From assembly GCA_002309655.1 (NCBI GenBank), contig DBXM01000003.1:21667-85666 (forward strand): a stretch of DNA of 64,000 nt, written 5' to 3'. Of this stretch, positions 1 through 8,847 are shown piece by piece. This DNA comes from Mageeibacillus sp. UBA1212. Its GTDB lineage: Bacteria; Bacillota; Clostridia; UBA1212. The notes beneath the pieces are model-generated. The model searched no databases. It saw only the letters and a list, made by a program, of their open reading frames with translations, and was not told where the DNA came from. The position numbers and the translations under genes were made by a program. Numbering within the stretch: position 1 is the first letter of the stretch; every line of letters starts with the position of its first letter.

Positions 1-202
1 TCGGGAGAGCAATCAGAATTTCCGACAGGTACTTCGGCATCTCGCGCAGCACGTTCGTCGCCGTGAAGCTTGCCGACATCAGGCGTCCCATCACGAGAAC
101 GCCCACAAAAATGATCACCAGCGCGCCTTCCCAACTCAAAATTCTCTTCCAAATCGAGCGTTCGGGCGTGTAGGCTATCGATCTTCCGGATTTTCCTGCC
201 AT
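1..202 (-). CDS. CUT2 sugar ABC transporter permease, N-terminal part only
   Basis: This is the first 67 codons of an inner-membrane permease cut off by the window edge. It starts at the ATG at 200-202, one base after the stop of the upstream permease, with GGAGG about 10 bases before it inside that gene. The visible protein has a short basic N-terminus and one hydrophobic segment (ALVIIFVGVLVMG), followed by a FTATNVLREMPKYLSE region typical of RbsC/RhaP-type permeases. Two different permeases after one ATPase is the arrangement of rhamnose and AI-2 (Lsr) importers. The substrate cannot be fixed because any binding-protein gene would lie outside the window. Confidence 0.85.
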   Translation of the reverse strand, partial: MAGKSGRSIAYTPERSIWKRILSWEGALVIIFVGVLVMGRLMSASFTATNVLREMPKYLSEILIALP

Positions 203-203
203 A

Positions 204-1223
204 TCAGATCTCCCTCCTTGCCAGTGTGCGGCGCTTCATCGTGCGCTGCGTCACCACGTTGATGACGACAACGGCGAGAATGATGACGCCTTTAATGAGG
301 TTCTGCCAGATCGACTCGAGGCCGACGAGAGGCAGCGCCTTGTAGACGATCGCGTAGAAAATGCCGCCCAGCAGTGTGCCGAGAACCGTTCCCCGTCCGC
401 CGCTCATGCTGACGCCGCCGATGACGCACGCCGCGATGACGTCCATTTCCTTGCCTGTCTGCATGTTGGGCTGGCCCGACGCGTAGATCGAAACCGAGAG
501 TGCGCCGGCGAGACCGGAAAGCGCTCCCATGATCGTGTACACGGCTATCTGAACGCGGTCGACGTTGATACCGGAGATCCTCGCGGCCTCCTTGTTGCTG
601 CCGATGGCGTAGACCTTGCGGCCGAACCCTGTCCACTTCATGAGCACGAAGAACGCCGCGAACGCCACGATCAGAATGATGTACGGCCCGAGGCTTCCCT
701 CTTTTCCGAAGTCGCTGAAGCCCTGCACGTCAAGCGCGCTCGCCCAGGAGTTGTTGGAAATAATGTAGGCCATGCCGCGCCACACGTACATCGCACCGAG
801 GGTGCAGATGATTGGTGAGACCTTGCCCTTCGCGATGATGATGCCGTTGATGAAGCCGCAGGCCGTTCCTATCGTCGTCGCAATCACAAAGAACATGACG
901 ATCCTGAGCGGGAGCGGAACACCGGCGAACATGTTGTTTTTCATCATCAGGCCTATCGTCATGCCGCTGAACGCGAGCACGCCGGTTATCGAGATGTCAA
1001 TGCCGCCGGTCAAAAGCACGAGCAGCATGCCGAGCGACATCAGGAGCGTCAGTGCGTTGTTCCTGAAAATGTCCGTGATGTTGCCGAAGGTATGGAACGT
1101 GCCTCCGCTGAGGATGTCCACGACCACGAACATCAGGATCAGAATCAGCGCGAGACTGACCTCATGGTTGCCCGTGAGTTTTCTGAAAAACGCCGCGGCC
1201 TTTCCGTCTTTTTTCGTTTTCAT
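204..1223 (-). CDS. CUT2 sugar ABC transporter permease
   Basis: A 339-residue polytopic membrane protein of the branched-chain/ribose permease type (BPD_transp_2). It forms half of the channel of a carbohydrate importer. Around ten hydrophobic segments are visible. Family hallmarks include LLVLLTGGIDISITGVLAFSG near residue 65, GxINGxxxAKGKVSPIICTLG near 125-145, and a glycine-rich DVIAACVIGGVSMSGGRGT loop near 260-280, where the permease contacts the ATPase. The start ATG shares one base with the ATPase stop (TGATG), with GGAGG upstream, so the two are translationally coupled. The exact sugar is unknown. Confidence 0.92.
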   Translation of the reverse strand: MKTKKDGKAAAFFRKLTGNHEVSLALILILMFVVVDILSGGTFHTFGNITDIFRNNALTLLMSLGMLLVLLTGGIDISITGVLAFSGMTIGLMMKNNMFAGVPLPLRIVMFFVIATTIGTACGFINGIIIAKGKVSPIICTLGAMYVWRGMAYIISNNSWASALDVQGFSDFGKEGSLGPYIILIVAFAAFFVLMKWTGFGRKVYAIGSNKEAARISGINVDRVQIAVYTIMGALSGLAGALSVSIYASGQPNMQTGKEMDVIAACVIGGVSMSGGRGTVLGTLLGGIFYAIVYKALPLVGLESIWQNLIKGVIILAVVVINVVTQRTMKRRTLARREI

Positions 1224-2755
1224 CAGCCTGCCACCTCCTCTTCCGCGTTTTCGCCGCCCTTGGCGGTCTCCTTCATTGCCAGGTGGAGAATCTTCTCCTG
1301 GTCCGCCTCAGCGCGGGAAAGGCATCCGGTAACGCGTCCGCCACACATCACGAATATTCTGTCGGACATTCCGAGAATCTCGGGCATTTCGGAGGAGATC
1401 ATTATGATCGCGTAGCCTTTCTGGGCCAGCTCGCCCATTATCGCGTAAATTTCCGCCTTCGCGCCGACGTCGACGCCCTTGGTGGGCTCGTCCATAATGA
1501 TGACCTTAGTGCCGCTCTGCGCAAGGGATTTCGCCACGACGACCTTCTGCTGGTTGCCGCCGGAGAGCGACGACGCAGGGTCGAAAATGGAGACCGCCTT
1601 GGTGTCCACGGCCTCGAGGTGATCCCTGGAGAGGAGACGTTCGCGCTTTTCGTCGTTGAAGCCCGCCTTCGCGAGTTCGTCCTGGATCGGGAGCGTGACG
1701 TTCCTGCCGAGACCCCAGGAGAGGATCAGACCCTCTTTCTGACGGTCCTCGGGAAGGAGCACTATTCCCGCCTTCATCGCGTCAACCGGCTTTTTGATGT
1801 GCAGCTGTTCGCCGTTCAGGTAGACCGCGCCGCCCGAAGGCTTCGTAATGCCGCACACCGCCTCCACGACTTCGGTTCTGCCCGCGCCGACGAGTCCGGT
1901 GAGACCCACGATCTCGCCCTTCCGCACGTCGAGGTTCACGTCCTTGAAGAATCCCACGCGCGACAGGTTTTCGATGCGCAGCACCTCCTCGCCAATCTCC
2001 ACGTCGGGCTTCGGGAACATGTCCTTGATCTCGCGGCCGACCATCGCCTTCACGAGGTCCGCGGTCGTAATGCCGTCAACGTCGTACGTACCGATGTACT
2101 GCGCATCGCGGAAAACGGTAACGCGGTCGGCGAGCTCGTACATGTCCTCCATGCGGTGGGAGATGAAAATGATCGAAACGCCTTCGTCGCGAAGCTGCTT
2201 CACGATGCGGTAGAGTTCCTTGGACTCGTTGGCCGTGAGGGCCGCCGTGGGCTCGTCGAGAATGATTATCCTCGCGTCGGTCGAAAGCGCCTTCGCGATC
2301 TCAACCATCTGCTGCTGCGCCACACTCAGCGTTCCCATCTCGACCTTCGGGTCGAAATTCGCGTTGAGCCTTCCCAGCAGTTCCGCCGCCTTCGCGTGCA
2401 TCGCCTTCCAGTTCATCATGGGACCCTTTTTGATCTGGTGGCCCATGAATATATTTTCGGTGACGGAGAGGTCGGGATAGGTCGTGGGGTGCTGGTACAC
2501 CGCCGCGATGCCGCGTTCAAGGGAATCTCTGGTACTCCTGAACCTGACCTCCTCGCCGTCGAGGAAAATATGCCCCTCCTCAGGCGGGAAGACGCCGGTA
2601 ATGACCTTGATGAAGGTCGATTTGCCCGCGCCGTTCTCGCCCATCAAGGCGTGAACTTCACCTCGGCGAAGCCGGAACTGAACGCCGTTTAAGGCTCTGA
2701 CACCCGGAAAGATCTTTGTGATCCCCCTGAGCTCAAGAATTAAATCTTCGTCCAT
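1223..2755 (-). CDS. CUT2 sugar ABC transporter ATP-binding protein (RbsA/RhaT-like)
   Basis: A 510-residue ATPase with two ABC domains in one chain, which is the CUT2 design. Domain 1 has Walker A GENGAGKS (39-46), signature LSVAQQQ and Walker B RIIILDEPT. Domain 2 has the usual degenerate P-loop GLVGAGRTE, signature LSGGNQQK and Walker B VIIMDEPTKGVDVG. It powers uptake of a monosaccharide, or possibly AI-2, through the two permeases encoded next. The start is the ATG at 2753-2755 with GGAAG 8 bases upstream. It is the first gene of the operon, and the binding protein is not upstream. The identity of the family is secure; the substrate is not. Confidence 0.94.
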   Translation of the reverse strand: MDEDLILELRGITKIFPGVRALNGVQFRLRRGEVHALMGENGAGKSTFIKVITGVFPPEEGHIFLDGEEVRFRSTRDSLERGIAAVYQHPTTYPDLSVTENIFMGHQIKKGPMMNWKAMHAKAAELLGRLNANFDPKVEMGTLSVAQQQMVEIAKALSTDARIIILDEPTAALTANESKELYRIVKQLRDEGVSIIFISHRMEDMYELADRVTVFRDAQYIGTYDVDGITTADLVKAMVGREIKDMFPKPDVEIGEEVLRIENLSRVGFFKDVNLDVRKGEIVGLTGLVGAGRTEVVEAVCGITKPSGGAVYLNGEQLHIKKPVDAMKAGIVLLPEDRQKEGLILSWGLGRNVTLPIQDELAKAGFNDEKRERLLSRDHLEAVDTKAVSIFDPASSLSGGNQQKVVVAKSLAQSGTKVIIMDEPTKGVDVGAKAEIYAIMGELAQKGYAIIMISSEMPEILGMSDRIFVMCGGRVTGCLSRAEADQEKILHLAMKETAKGGENAEEEVAG

Positions 2756-3073
2756 TCTTTTGCTTCCTTTTCTGATTTATTTCTGATCCGGCCAGCCGGT
2801 TTTGCCTATATTTAGGGCAATAGCAGGCCCGGGATCGTATTCGCTGCCCGTTTGTTTTCGATGCTGAAAAAGGGTGCACTATCCCCTTCGTTCAAGACCG
2901 GTTGCGTGAAGGGGCCGCTCCCCTTCGCTCTTGCAAAAAATCTCTGACTGTATTCTAACATTTTAAAGGGAAACCGTCAACGGAAAAAAGGAACAAGGAC
3001 AAAAATGAGGAAATCAAACCCTTCAATTTCCGGCCCGACTTCCTCATCGCTTAATAATTATTTTTTTCCTTGG
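2756..3073 (-). promoter_or_regulatory. Promoter and long leader of the sugar ABC operon
   Basis: This 318-base gap holds a sigma-A-type promoter on the minus strand: -35 TTGACG (2975-2980) and -10 TAGAAT (2952-2957), with a 17-base spacer. Transcription would start near 2945, giving a leader of about 190 bases before the ATPase. The leader has a GC hairpin (GAAGGGG...CCCCTTC) and a second short inverted repeat (TTGCC...GGCAA), so it may fold, but it matches no riboswitch I recognise. No convincing terminator for the downstream ligase gene's upstream neighbours and no coding region is seen here. Confidence 0.7.
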
Positions 3074-4918
3074 TTATTTCCCGTTTTCCTCTTCCGCCAG
3101 CGCCCTGTAGTCGATCTTCCCCACCAGCGTTTTCGGGAGGCTGTCGCGGAACTCGATCTCCTTCGGCACCGCCAGCCGGAGCATGCGTTCCCTGCAGTAC
3201 GCCCGCAGTTCCTCCGAGAGCGCCGCGCTGCCCGTGTAGCCCTCTTTCAGGACCACGAAGGCCTTCACGCGCTCCATTTTGTAGTCGTCCTTCACGCCGA
3301 TAACGCAGCACAAATGCACCGCCGGGTGGCCCGCGAGAACCGTCTCCACCTGCGTCGGGTAGACGTTGTAGCCCGAGGTCACGATGACCCTCTTAAGCCG
3401 CTGCCGGAAGTACACAAAACCCTCCTCGTCCATCATCCCCAGGTCGCCGGTGTGCAGCCACACGAGGCCGTCTTCGTGAACGCGCAGCGCCGTGGCGGTC
3501 TCCTCCGGTTCGTTGATGTAACCCTTCATGACAGAGGGTCCGCGCAGGCAGATCTCGCCCTCCTCGCCCCTTGCCGCGGGAATGACCGTTCCCGGCTTCG
3601 TGACCGTGTAGTAGGTGTCCGGGTATGGAATGCCGATGCTGCCCCTGCGGCTGTAGCTCGGCGGCGTCAGGCAGGAAGCGGTAACGCACTCGGTGGTGCC
3701 GTAGCCTTCTCTTATCTGCACCTTCGCGCCGTGGGCCTTCAAAAACGCGTCCACCCGGTCCTTCAGCTCGGGAAGCAGCACGTCGCCGCCGGAGTAGACC
3801 CCCTTCAGGAACGACAGGTCCGCCTTCTCGAGCTTCTCCGTCCTCAGGAGCGCCTCGAAAAGAGTGGGCACGCCGGGAATGAAATTCGGCTTCTTCTTTT
3901 TCAGGACCTTCGCGTAGCCCTCCACCGAAAACCGCGGCACAAGAACGCACTCAATGCCGAAAACCAGCGGCATGTGGACGCCGATTCCCAGACCGAAGCC
4001 GTGGAAGAGAGGCATCACCGACAGCATCCTGAGGCCGGGAACCCTTGTCTCGCCGCTTGCCGCCAGCGTCTGATAGGCCTCCGCGCAGAGGTTGAGGTCG
4101 GTGAGCATAATGCCCTTCGGGGTGCCGGTGGTGCCGCCGCTGTAGAGAATGACGGCTGTCTCGTCTTCACGCTTGCCCTCCGCGAAACCGTAGCGGACCG
4201 CCTCCGAGCCGGCTTTTATTTCAGTTATTTTGGTTTTATTTCCCGTTTTTCCGCCGTTTTTCGCGCTTTTTCCGCCGGAAATGAACTTTTTCCACGTAAT
4301 TGCGCCGTCGGGAACGCGTTTCAGCTCTTCAGGTTTCTTCACGGCAATCTTGACTGCCGCAGCTTTAATTAGTCCGAGGGCGTCGGCCGCGCTTGTTACG
4401 ACCGTCGTTATCTTCCTGCCGAGTATTTCGCCCGCCTTTTGGGCCGCCCTGTAGTTTTTCCCGAAAAACATGTCGAGGGTCACCAGCGCGACGCTCTTCG
4501 AGAGGGTCAGGTACTGGACGATCTCGTTCTCGGAGGACAGCGGGTGGATCATGCTCGGAACCGCACCGATCTTGCTGAGGCCGTAGAAGCAGAACAGCGC
4601 CTGGGGCACGTTGGGCAGCGAAATCGTGACCGCGTCGCCCTTCCCGATGCCCATGGCCGTGAACGCGTCCGCCGCCTCGCCGGTCTTCCTCAAAAACTCG
4701 TTGAACGAATAAATGCGCCCCTCGAAGTCGACTGCCGGCTCGTTCCCGAACTTCGCGGCGCTGTCCTCCACGGCCTCGTAAAGCGTTTTCCGCGGGTAGT
4801 CGAGAATGAACGATTCGTTCCCGTAGTACTTTTTCCAGCATTCAAAAGCCGCGTCCGCCGCCTCCGCGGGAACCTTCTCAGGCTTCCGGAAATATTTATT
4901 GTCCGTTTGTTTTTCCAT
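3074..4918 (-). CDS. AMP-dependent synthetase/ligase (acyl-CoA synthetase-like)
   Basis: An adenylate-forming enzyme of the ANL superfamily, about 614 residues. It would activate a carboxylic acid as acyl-AMP and pass it to CoA. Visible signatures are the P-loop YSGGTTGTPKGI, the REGYGTTE motif, the hinge-region TGDLGMMDEEGF, and the C-terminal catalytic lysine context PKTLVGKIDYRAL. I chose the ATG at 4916-4918 because AGAGG lies just before it; an earlier in-frame start adds 18 residues with no ribosome site. Between the N-terminal part and the P-loop is a Lys/Gly-rich insert coded by repetitive TTTTCCG-type DNA at about 4220-4290. The acid substrate is unknown. Confidence 0.88.
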   Translation of the reverse strand: MEKQTDNKYFRKPEKVPAEAADAAFECWKKYYGNESFILDYPRKTLYEAVEDSAAKFGNEPAVDFEGRIYSFNEFLRKTGEAADAFTAMGIGKGDAVTISLPNVPQALFCFYGLSKIGAVPSMIHPLSSENEIVQYLTLSKSVALVTLDMFFGKNYRAAQKAGEILGRKITTVVTSAADALGLIKAAAVKIAVKKPEELKRVPDGAITWKKFISGGKSAKNGGKTGNKTKITEIKAGSEAVRYGFAEGKREDETAVILYSGGTTGTPKGIMLTDLNLCAEAYQTLAASGETRVPGLRMLSVMPLFHGFGLGIGVHMPLVFGIECVLVPRFSVEGYAKVLKKKKPNFIPGVPTLFEALLRTEKLEKADLSFLKGVYSGGDVLLPELKDRVDAFLKAHGAKVQIREGYGTTECVTASCLTPPSYSRRGSIGIPYPDTYYTVTKPGTVIPAARGEEGEICLRGPSVMKGYINEPEETATALRVHEDGLVWLHTGDLGMMDEEGFVYFRQRLKRVIVTSGYNVYPTQVETVLAGHPAVHLCCVIGVKDDYKMERVKAFVVLKEGYTGSAALSEELRAYCRERMLRLAVPKEIEFRDSLPKTLVGKIDYRALAEEENGK

Positions 4919-5017
4919 ATTTTCCTCTTTTTTTCCGCTTGTAAAGCGCGCTCCCCGCCGCCGGGCCTTCACCGCCCCTGTGCGCCGGACGTCTTACCGC
5001 TATTATACCGCACGGGC

Positions 5018-5051
5018 AAAAAAAAACAAGCGGCCGAAGGGGGTCGACCGC
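5018..5051 (-). terminator. Rho-independent terminator
   Basis: On the minus strand, GCGGTCGA (5051-5044) pairs with TCGGCCGC (5037-5030), an 8-base-pair stem with one G-U pair, and nine T residues follow at 5026-5018. It ends the transcript described at 5018-5190 and any read-through from the hydrogenase gene. Confidence 0.85.
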
Positions 5052-5190
5052 CTGCATTAAAGGGAAAAGGGGTAATTAATGATCGCAGCTTATGAAAAAA
5101 GGAAAGGAGTTTGCAATTCGCCACATCATTTAGGAGGAGGTTACTGCGATCATTTTCCGTGCGCGGGATTCTGTCAGGTCCCGCCTACGG
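5018..5190 (-). ncRNA. Candidate C-rich small RNA with anti-Shine-Dalgarno loops
   Basis: This gap of about 265 bases behind the hydrogenase gene holds an RNA-like block. On the minus strand a -10 like TATAAT sits at 5196-5201 (no clear -35). The RNA would begin near 5190 with a hairpin, CCGU..GCGGGA pairing with UCCCGC..ACGG (5190-5157). An 11-base-pair stem, AAUGAUCGCAG with CUGCGAUCAUU, then encloses a loop containing CCUCCUCCU and CUCCUUUCC. A CCCCUUUUCCC stretch follows, then the terminator. These C-rich tracts match the 16S rRNA anti-SD sequence. On the plus strand the same DNA reads as a possible 67-codon Cys-containing ORF with a ribosome site, but it has no terminator or clear promoter. 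Confidence 0.5.
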
Positions 5191-5317
5191 TTATAATTAT
5201 ACTCAGATTCATTGAAAAAACCTTAAAGCGTTTTAAGCGGCCGGAAAATATCGGGAAATGCAGGGAAATGGCCGGAAAATGAAGGAAAAACGCTTCGCGC
5301 CAGTATGTTTCAGAGCT

Positions 5318-6766
5318 TTACGAAAGCTTCGCGCCGGCCTTTGCGGTGTCGGTTATGCGCTTCCCGCGAACCTCCTCCGCGTGCCTCGACAGGAGCACGA
5401 ACGACTCGTTGCCCGGATGCCTCAGCGCCACCGGACCGTTCACGCAGCCGCCCACGCACGCCATTCCCTCAAGGAAGTTTCCCTCAGGCCTGCCGTACGC
5501 GATCTTTTTGAGCGCTTTAATGCACTCCTCGCTGCCGCTGCACACGACCGGCTGGATTCCGAACCTGTCGTCCGGGTGCTCGGGCTGCTCCATAAGCGCA
5601 CCGGTGACCGCCGCCGTAACGCCACCCGACTGCGCGAAATTCCTGCCGTAGAACGTCGCATCGTCGTAGGGCTCCGTTCCGCACTCCGCCGGGTCGATCT
5701 TTTTCGCCTCAAAAAGCGCGTCCATCTCTTCAAAAGTGATCGCGTTGTCGACAAAAGGCCGCACCTTTTCGAGCTGCACCTCTGCTTTTTTGGCCGTGCA
5801 GGGCCCTATGAAAACGGTTTTCGCCGCCGGAAGCTGCATTTTAACGTTCATCGCGGCCATAACCATCGGCGAAGGCGTCTCGGAGATCTTGTCCGCAAGC
5901 TCCGGGAATTTCTTCTCGACAAGCGCCACAAAAGCCGGGCAGCACGAGCTGAAAAGCGTTCCCTTCTCCGCGAGCTCGGGCGCCTCGTGCGCCGCCGTCA
6001 TATCCGCTCCGAGCGCCGCCTCGACAACGTCGGTAAACCCGAGCTTAAGGAGCGCTGCCGCCACCTGCGCGGGTCTGACGGTCTTGTACTGGGCCGCCAC
6101 GGACGGAGCAACGATCGCGACAAGCCTCGCCTTCGGGTCGGCCTCCGCCTCCTTCAGGAACCTGATCGTATCGAGCATGAACGACTTGTCCATGATCGCG
6201 CCGAACGGACACTGGTAAACGCAGGCGCCGCACGACGTGCAGTTTTCGTAATTTATCGTCGCGGCGCCGTCCTCGTCCATTCCGATGGCACCGGTTTTGC
6301 AGGCGTTTTCGCACGGGCGCCTGTAGTTGATGATCGCGCCGTAAGGGCAGACCTGCGCGCATTTTCCGCACTGGATGCACTTTTTGTTGTCGATCCTGGC
6401 GCGCTGACTGTCGCCGAAGCTGATCGACTTCGTGGGGCAGGCAGCCTCGCACCTGTGCGCAATGCATCCGCGGCAGTTGTCCGTGACCTGGTAGCCGCCC
6501 TTCGCGCACTCGTCGCACGCGATGCTGATAACCTCGATAACGTTGGGGTTCGCCTTGTCGCCGCCCATCGCGAGCTTGACCCTCTCGGCCAGAATCGCCC
6601 GCTCCTTGTAGACGCAGCAGCGCATGGTCGGCTTCGTCCCGGGAATGATCTTCTTGGGGATGTCGAGAATGCTCTCGGCCAGTGTCCCCTCGAAGGCCGC
6701 CTCCGCCACGTACCTCAGGACCATCGATTTCAAATATTGCACCCGTGATTCAAATCTTTCGGCCAT
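5318..6766 (-). CDS. Monomeric [FeFe] hydrogenase, group B-like
   Basis: A 482-residue iron-sulfur enzyme that would reduce protons or oxidise hydrogen during fermentation. Three cysteine clusters precede the catalytic domain: C98-C101-C106-C110, C130-C133-C136-C140 and C176-C179-C182-C186. H-cluster motifs follow as SCCPAF (274-279), GPCTAKK (321-327) and MACVGGC (435-441). The first differs from the classic TSCCPxW of group A, as in the less studied group B enzymes. There is no N-terminal 2Fe-2S domain and no NuoE/NuoF partner nearby, and the maturases HydE, HydF and HydG are not in the window. The ribosome site before the ATG is weak. Cytoplasmic. Confidence 0.88.
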   Translation of the reverse strand: MAERFESRVQYLKSMVLRYVAEAAFEGTLAESILDIPKKIIPGTKPTMRCCVYKERAILAERVKLAMGGDKANPNVIEVISIACDECAKGGYQVTDNCRGCIAHRCEAACPTKSISFGDSQRARIDNKKCIQCGKCAQVCPYGAIINYRRPCENACKTGAIGMDEDGAATINYENCTSCGACVYQCPFGAIMDKSFMLDTIRFLKEAEADPKARLVAIVAPSVAAQYKTVRPAQVAAALLKLGFTDVVEAALGADMTAAHEAPELAEKGTLFSSCCPAFVALVEKKFPELADKISETPSPMVMAAMNVKMQLPAAKTVFIGPCTAKKAEVQLEKVRPFVDNAITFEEMDALFEAKKIDPAECGTEPYDDATFYGRNFAQSGGVTAAVTGALMEQPEHPDDRFGIQPVVCSGSEECIKALKKIAYGRPEGNFLEGMACVGGCVNGPVALRHPGNESFVLLSRHAEEVRGKRITDTAKAGAKLS

Positions 6767-6852
6767 ATCTTACTGTCAACCTGCCACTTTTTTACTTATA
6801 AAGCGTTCTGCGCGCTTCTTCGCCGCTTGCGTAAAGAGCATTAAAGCAGCGC

Positions 6853-8847
6853 TTACTTTATCTTAAATATCTCCACGCCGTCCTTGTTGTAGACGCACTC
6901 GTAGTTTTCCCGGAAATAACTGTCTATTAGCGAGCCGCCGAACTTCCCGCGCTCGTAGTCGCCCACGTAGACGTAGTCGATTCCCGCCGCCTCTTTGTTG
7001 CTCTCGAAGTCCTCCGCGCTCGTAAACATCTTGCACATCAGCGACTCGCGGCTCTGGTAGCTCACGCCGTGGAAGTACAGGAACGTTCCCGCGCCGACGT
7101 AGATGTTGCGGCCGGTGAGCGACGCAATCGCGTTGTTGTGGTTGTTGGCGCACAGGAACACGTCCTTCGGGTCGGTGTTGGCCTCGATCCATTCCGCCGC
7201 CGCCACGTTCCGCGGGTTGTAGAGCTGGTACGCGTAGCCGGTGTCCTTCTCCTTATTCCTGTAGGAGGAGACGAACTCGCGGGCGATGGTGAGGGCGCCC
7301 GACACCGTCATGACGACGATGAGAATTCCCGCCAGCAACCGGATGCCGCGGATGCCCTTGAGCTTTTCGAAGCACTTTCCGAGGAAATCCGCCACCATGA
7401 CCACCATAAAGAGGTACCACACGAAGAACAGCTTGATGTTGTCGTAGAGGTTCGGCTGGAACACGATGAGTTCCGCCACGATGAATATCAGGAACGGCCC
7501 CACGTACACGAGCTTTTTCCGCCCCTCGGCGCTCAGGAACGCCGTCGGAATGAGCAACGCCGCCAGTCCCAGGTTCTTCACCCAGAACCATATCCAGCTG
7601 TCGCCGGCGCCGCTGTTCACCCAGTTGAACACGAAGCGCAGGAAGTTCTCGCCGCCAACCGCGTTGAACGTCCAGATCAGCAGCTGAGGCACCGAAATCG
7701 CCAGCGCGGGAATGCCGAACATCAGCCAGCCGGTAATCGTATTCTTGTTGAACTTGTCCCTGATGCAGCTGACGATAATCCAGCCGAAGGCGATGATTCC
7801 CGCCGCAAAATACGAGTGGGTGTGGATCATCGGCAGAAGCCCCGCCAGCACGCCGGCCGCGAGATAGTAGCTCTTCTTCCCTTTAAAGACCGCCTCGTGA
7901 AGCACGCAGAGCACCGCGAACAGGCACATCCAGCCGAAAAGCGTCGCCCTCTGGGGCAGCAGCATGTCGGCGATCACGTTGGTCCAGCGGACGTTCTCGC
8001 TGGTGAGGTTGGTAGGCGTCTCGTAGAACGCAGTGAATATTCTCGTGAAATTCTTAGGGTTCGTCTTCGTGCCGTCGAGGAAGTAGAATATGCCGAAGCC
8101 GCCGTCGAGCAGGAAGAAAACGTAGGCCAGCGCCGTCCTTCCCGGTTTTTCGAGAATGGACTCCGCCAGGTACCACGTTCCCATGAACACGAACAGGAAC
8201 GCGAAAAACATCGGCACCATGTAGGCAGTCTTCACGGACGACCCGAAGAGCAGCAGCGAGGCCGAAATCGAGTCGCACAGGAACGGGTAGTTGAGCGGTT
8301 CAACGCCGCCCATCAGCGAATACGTCGGCGGGAAGTTCTGCTGCCTGGCGATGCTCGTAATGAAGCCCAGGTGCATGTTCATGTCGCCGTAGGTGCACTG
8401 CCCGGTGTAGTACGCGCCGTCGTCGTAAACCAGCGTGTGGGACGCCACCAGAATCACCGCCATGACCGTGAACGGCACCACGCACGCCAGCATCGCCGCG
8501 TCCTTCTTCGTGAACTTCGTGAAGTATTTCCGGAACGGAATTCCCAGCGCCTGCCAAAGATCCGTCACCGGCTCGCCGCAGGACACGCCTTTTTTTCGCG
8601 CGAAGACCGCCTTCCCGGCAACGAGAACCGCCACCGTAACGAAGGCCAGCGCCATGCCGAGAAAATGCGACACTTCAGTGAACCCCGCCGCGAACGAGAA
8701 GGGCACGTGGGACCACATGAGCAGCATCATTCCCGTCACGCCGCCGAGCCAAAGCTTTTTGAACCACGACTCCGACTCCGCGAACATTACCGCTCCCGCG
8801 ACCGCGCCGAGTATTATGTAATATGCAAATAACAGTATTCCCGCCAT
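6853..8847 (-). CDS. Polytopic membrane protein of unknown function (GT-C-like topology)
   Basis: A 664-residue protein with roughly 12-14 hydrophobic segments, the first at residues 3-23. A long loop rich in aromatic and charged residues follows the early helices (around 140-175: GAYYTGQCTYGDMNMHLGF). The last ~130 residues are mostly hydrophilic. This layout, many helices plus a soluble C-terminal domain with an early acidic loop, resembles GT-C glycosyltransferases and YfhO-type proteins, but no diagnostic motif is certain. The start ATG has AAGGG upstream. It lies 86 bases before the hydrogenase gene on the same strand. The family assignment is an inference from topology only. Confidence 0.7.
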   Translation of the reverse strand: MAGILLFAYYIILGAVAGAVMFAESESWFKKLWLGGVTGMMLLMWSHVPFSFAAGFTEVSHFLGMALAFVTVAVLVAGKAVFARKKGVSCGEPVTDLWQALGIPFRKYFTKFTKKDAAMLACVVPFTVMAVILVASHTLVYDDGAYYTGQCTYGDMNMHLGFITSIARQQNFPPTYSLMGGVEPLNYPFLCDSISASLLLFGSSVKTAYMVPMFFAFLFVFMGTWYLAESILEKPGRTALAYVFFLLDGGFGIFYFLDGTKTNPKNFTRIFTAFYETPTNLTSENVRWTNVIADMLLPQRATLFGWMCLFAVLCVLHEAVFKGKKSYYLAAGVLAGLLPMIHTHSYFAAGIIAFGWIIVSCIRDKFNKNTITGWLMFGIPALAISVPQLLIWTFNAVGGENFLRFVFNWVNSGAGDSWIWFWVKNLGLAALLIPTAFLSAEGRKKLVYVGPFLIFIVAELIVFQPNLYDNIKLFFVWYLFMVVMVADFLGKCFEKLKGIRGIRLLAGILIVVMTVSGALTIAREFVSSYRNKEKDTGYAYQLYNPRNVAAAEWIEANTDPKDVFLCANNHNNAIASLTGRNIYVGAGTFLYFHGVSYQSRESLMCKMFTSAEDFESNKEAAGIDYVYVGDYERGKFGGSLIDSYFRENYECVYNKDGVEIFKIK

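Noticed and set aside
1283..2692. 469-codon open frame on the plus strand
   Set aside because: It lies wholly opposite the ABC ATPase gene, is rich in Arg/His/Val with no domain, and has no ribosome site; it is an antisense frame produced by GC-rich codons.
5258..6748. 496-codon plus-strand frame
   Set aside because: It is opposite the hydrogenase gene with arginine-rich, motif-free translation.
7069..8832. 587-codon plus-strand frame
   Set aside because: It is antisense to the polytopic membrane protein; His/Arg/Glu-rich with no ribosome site.
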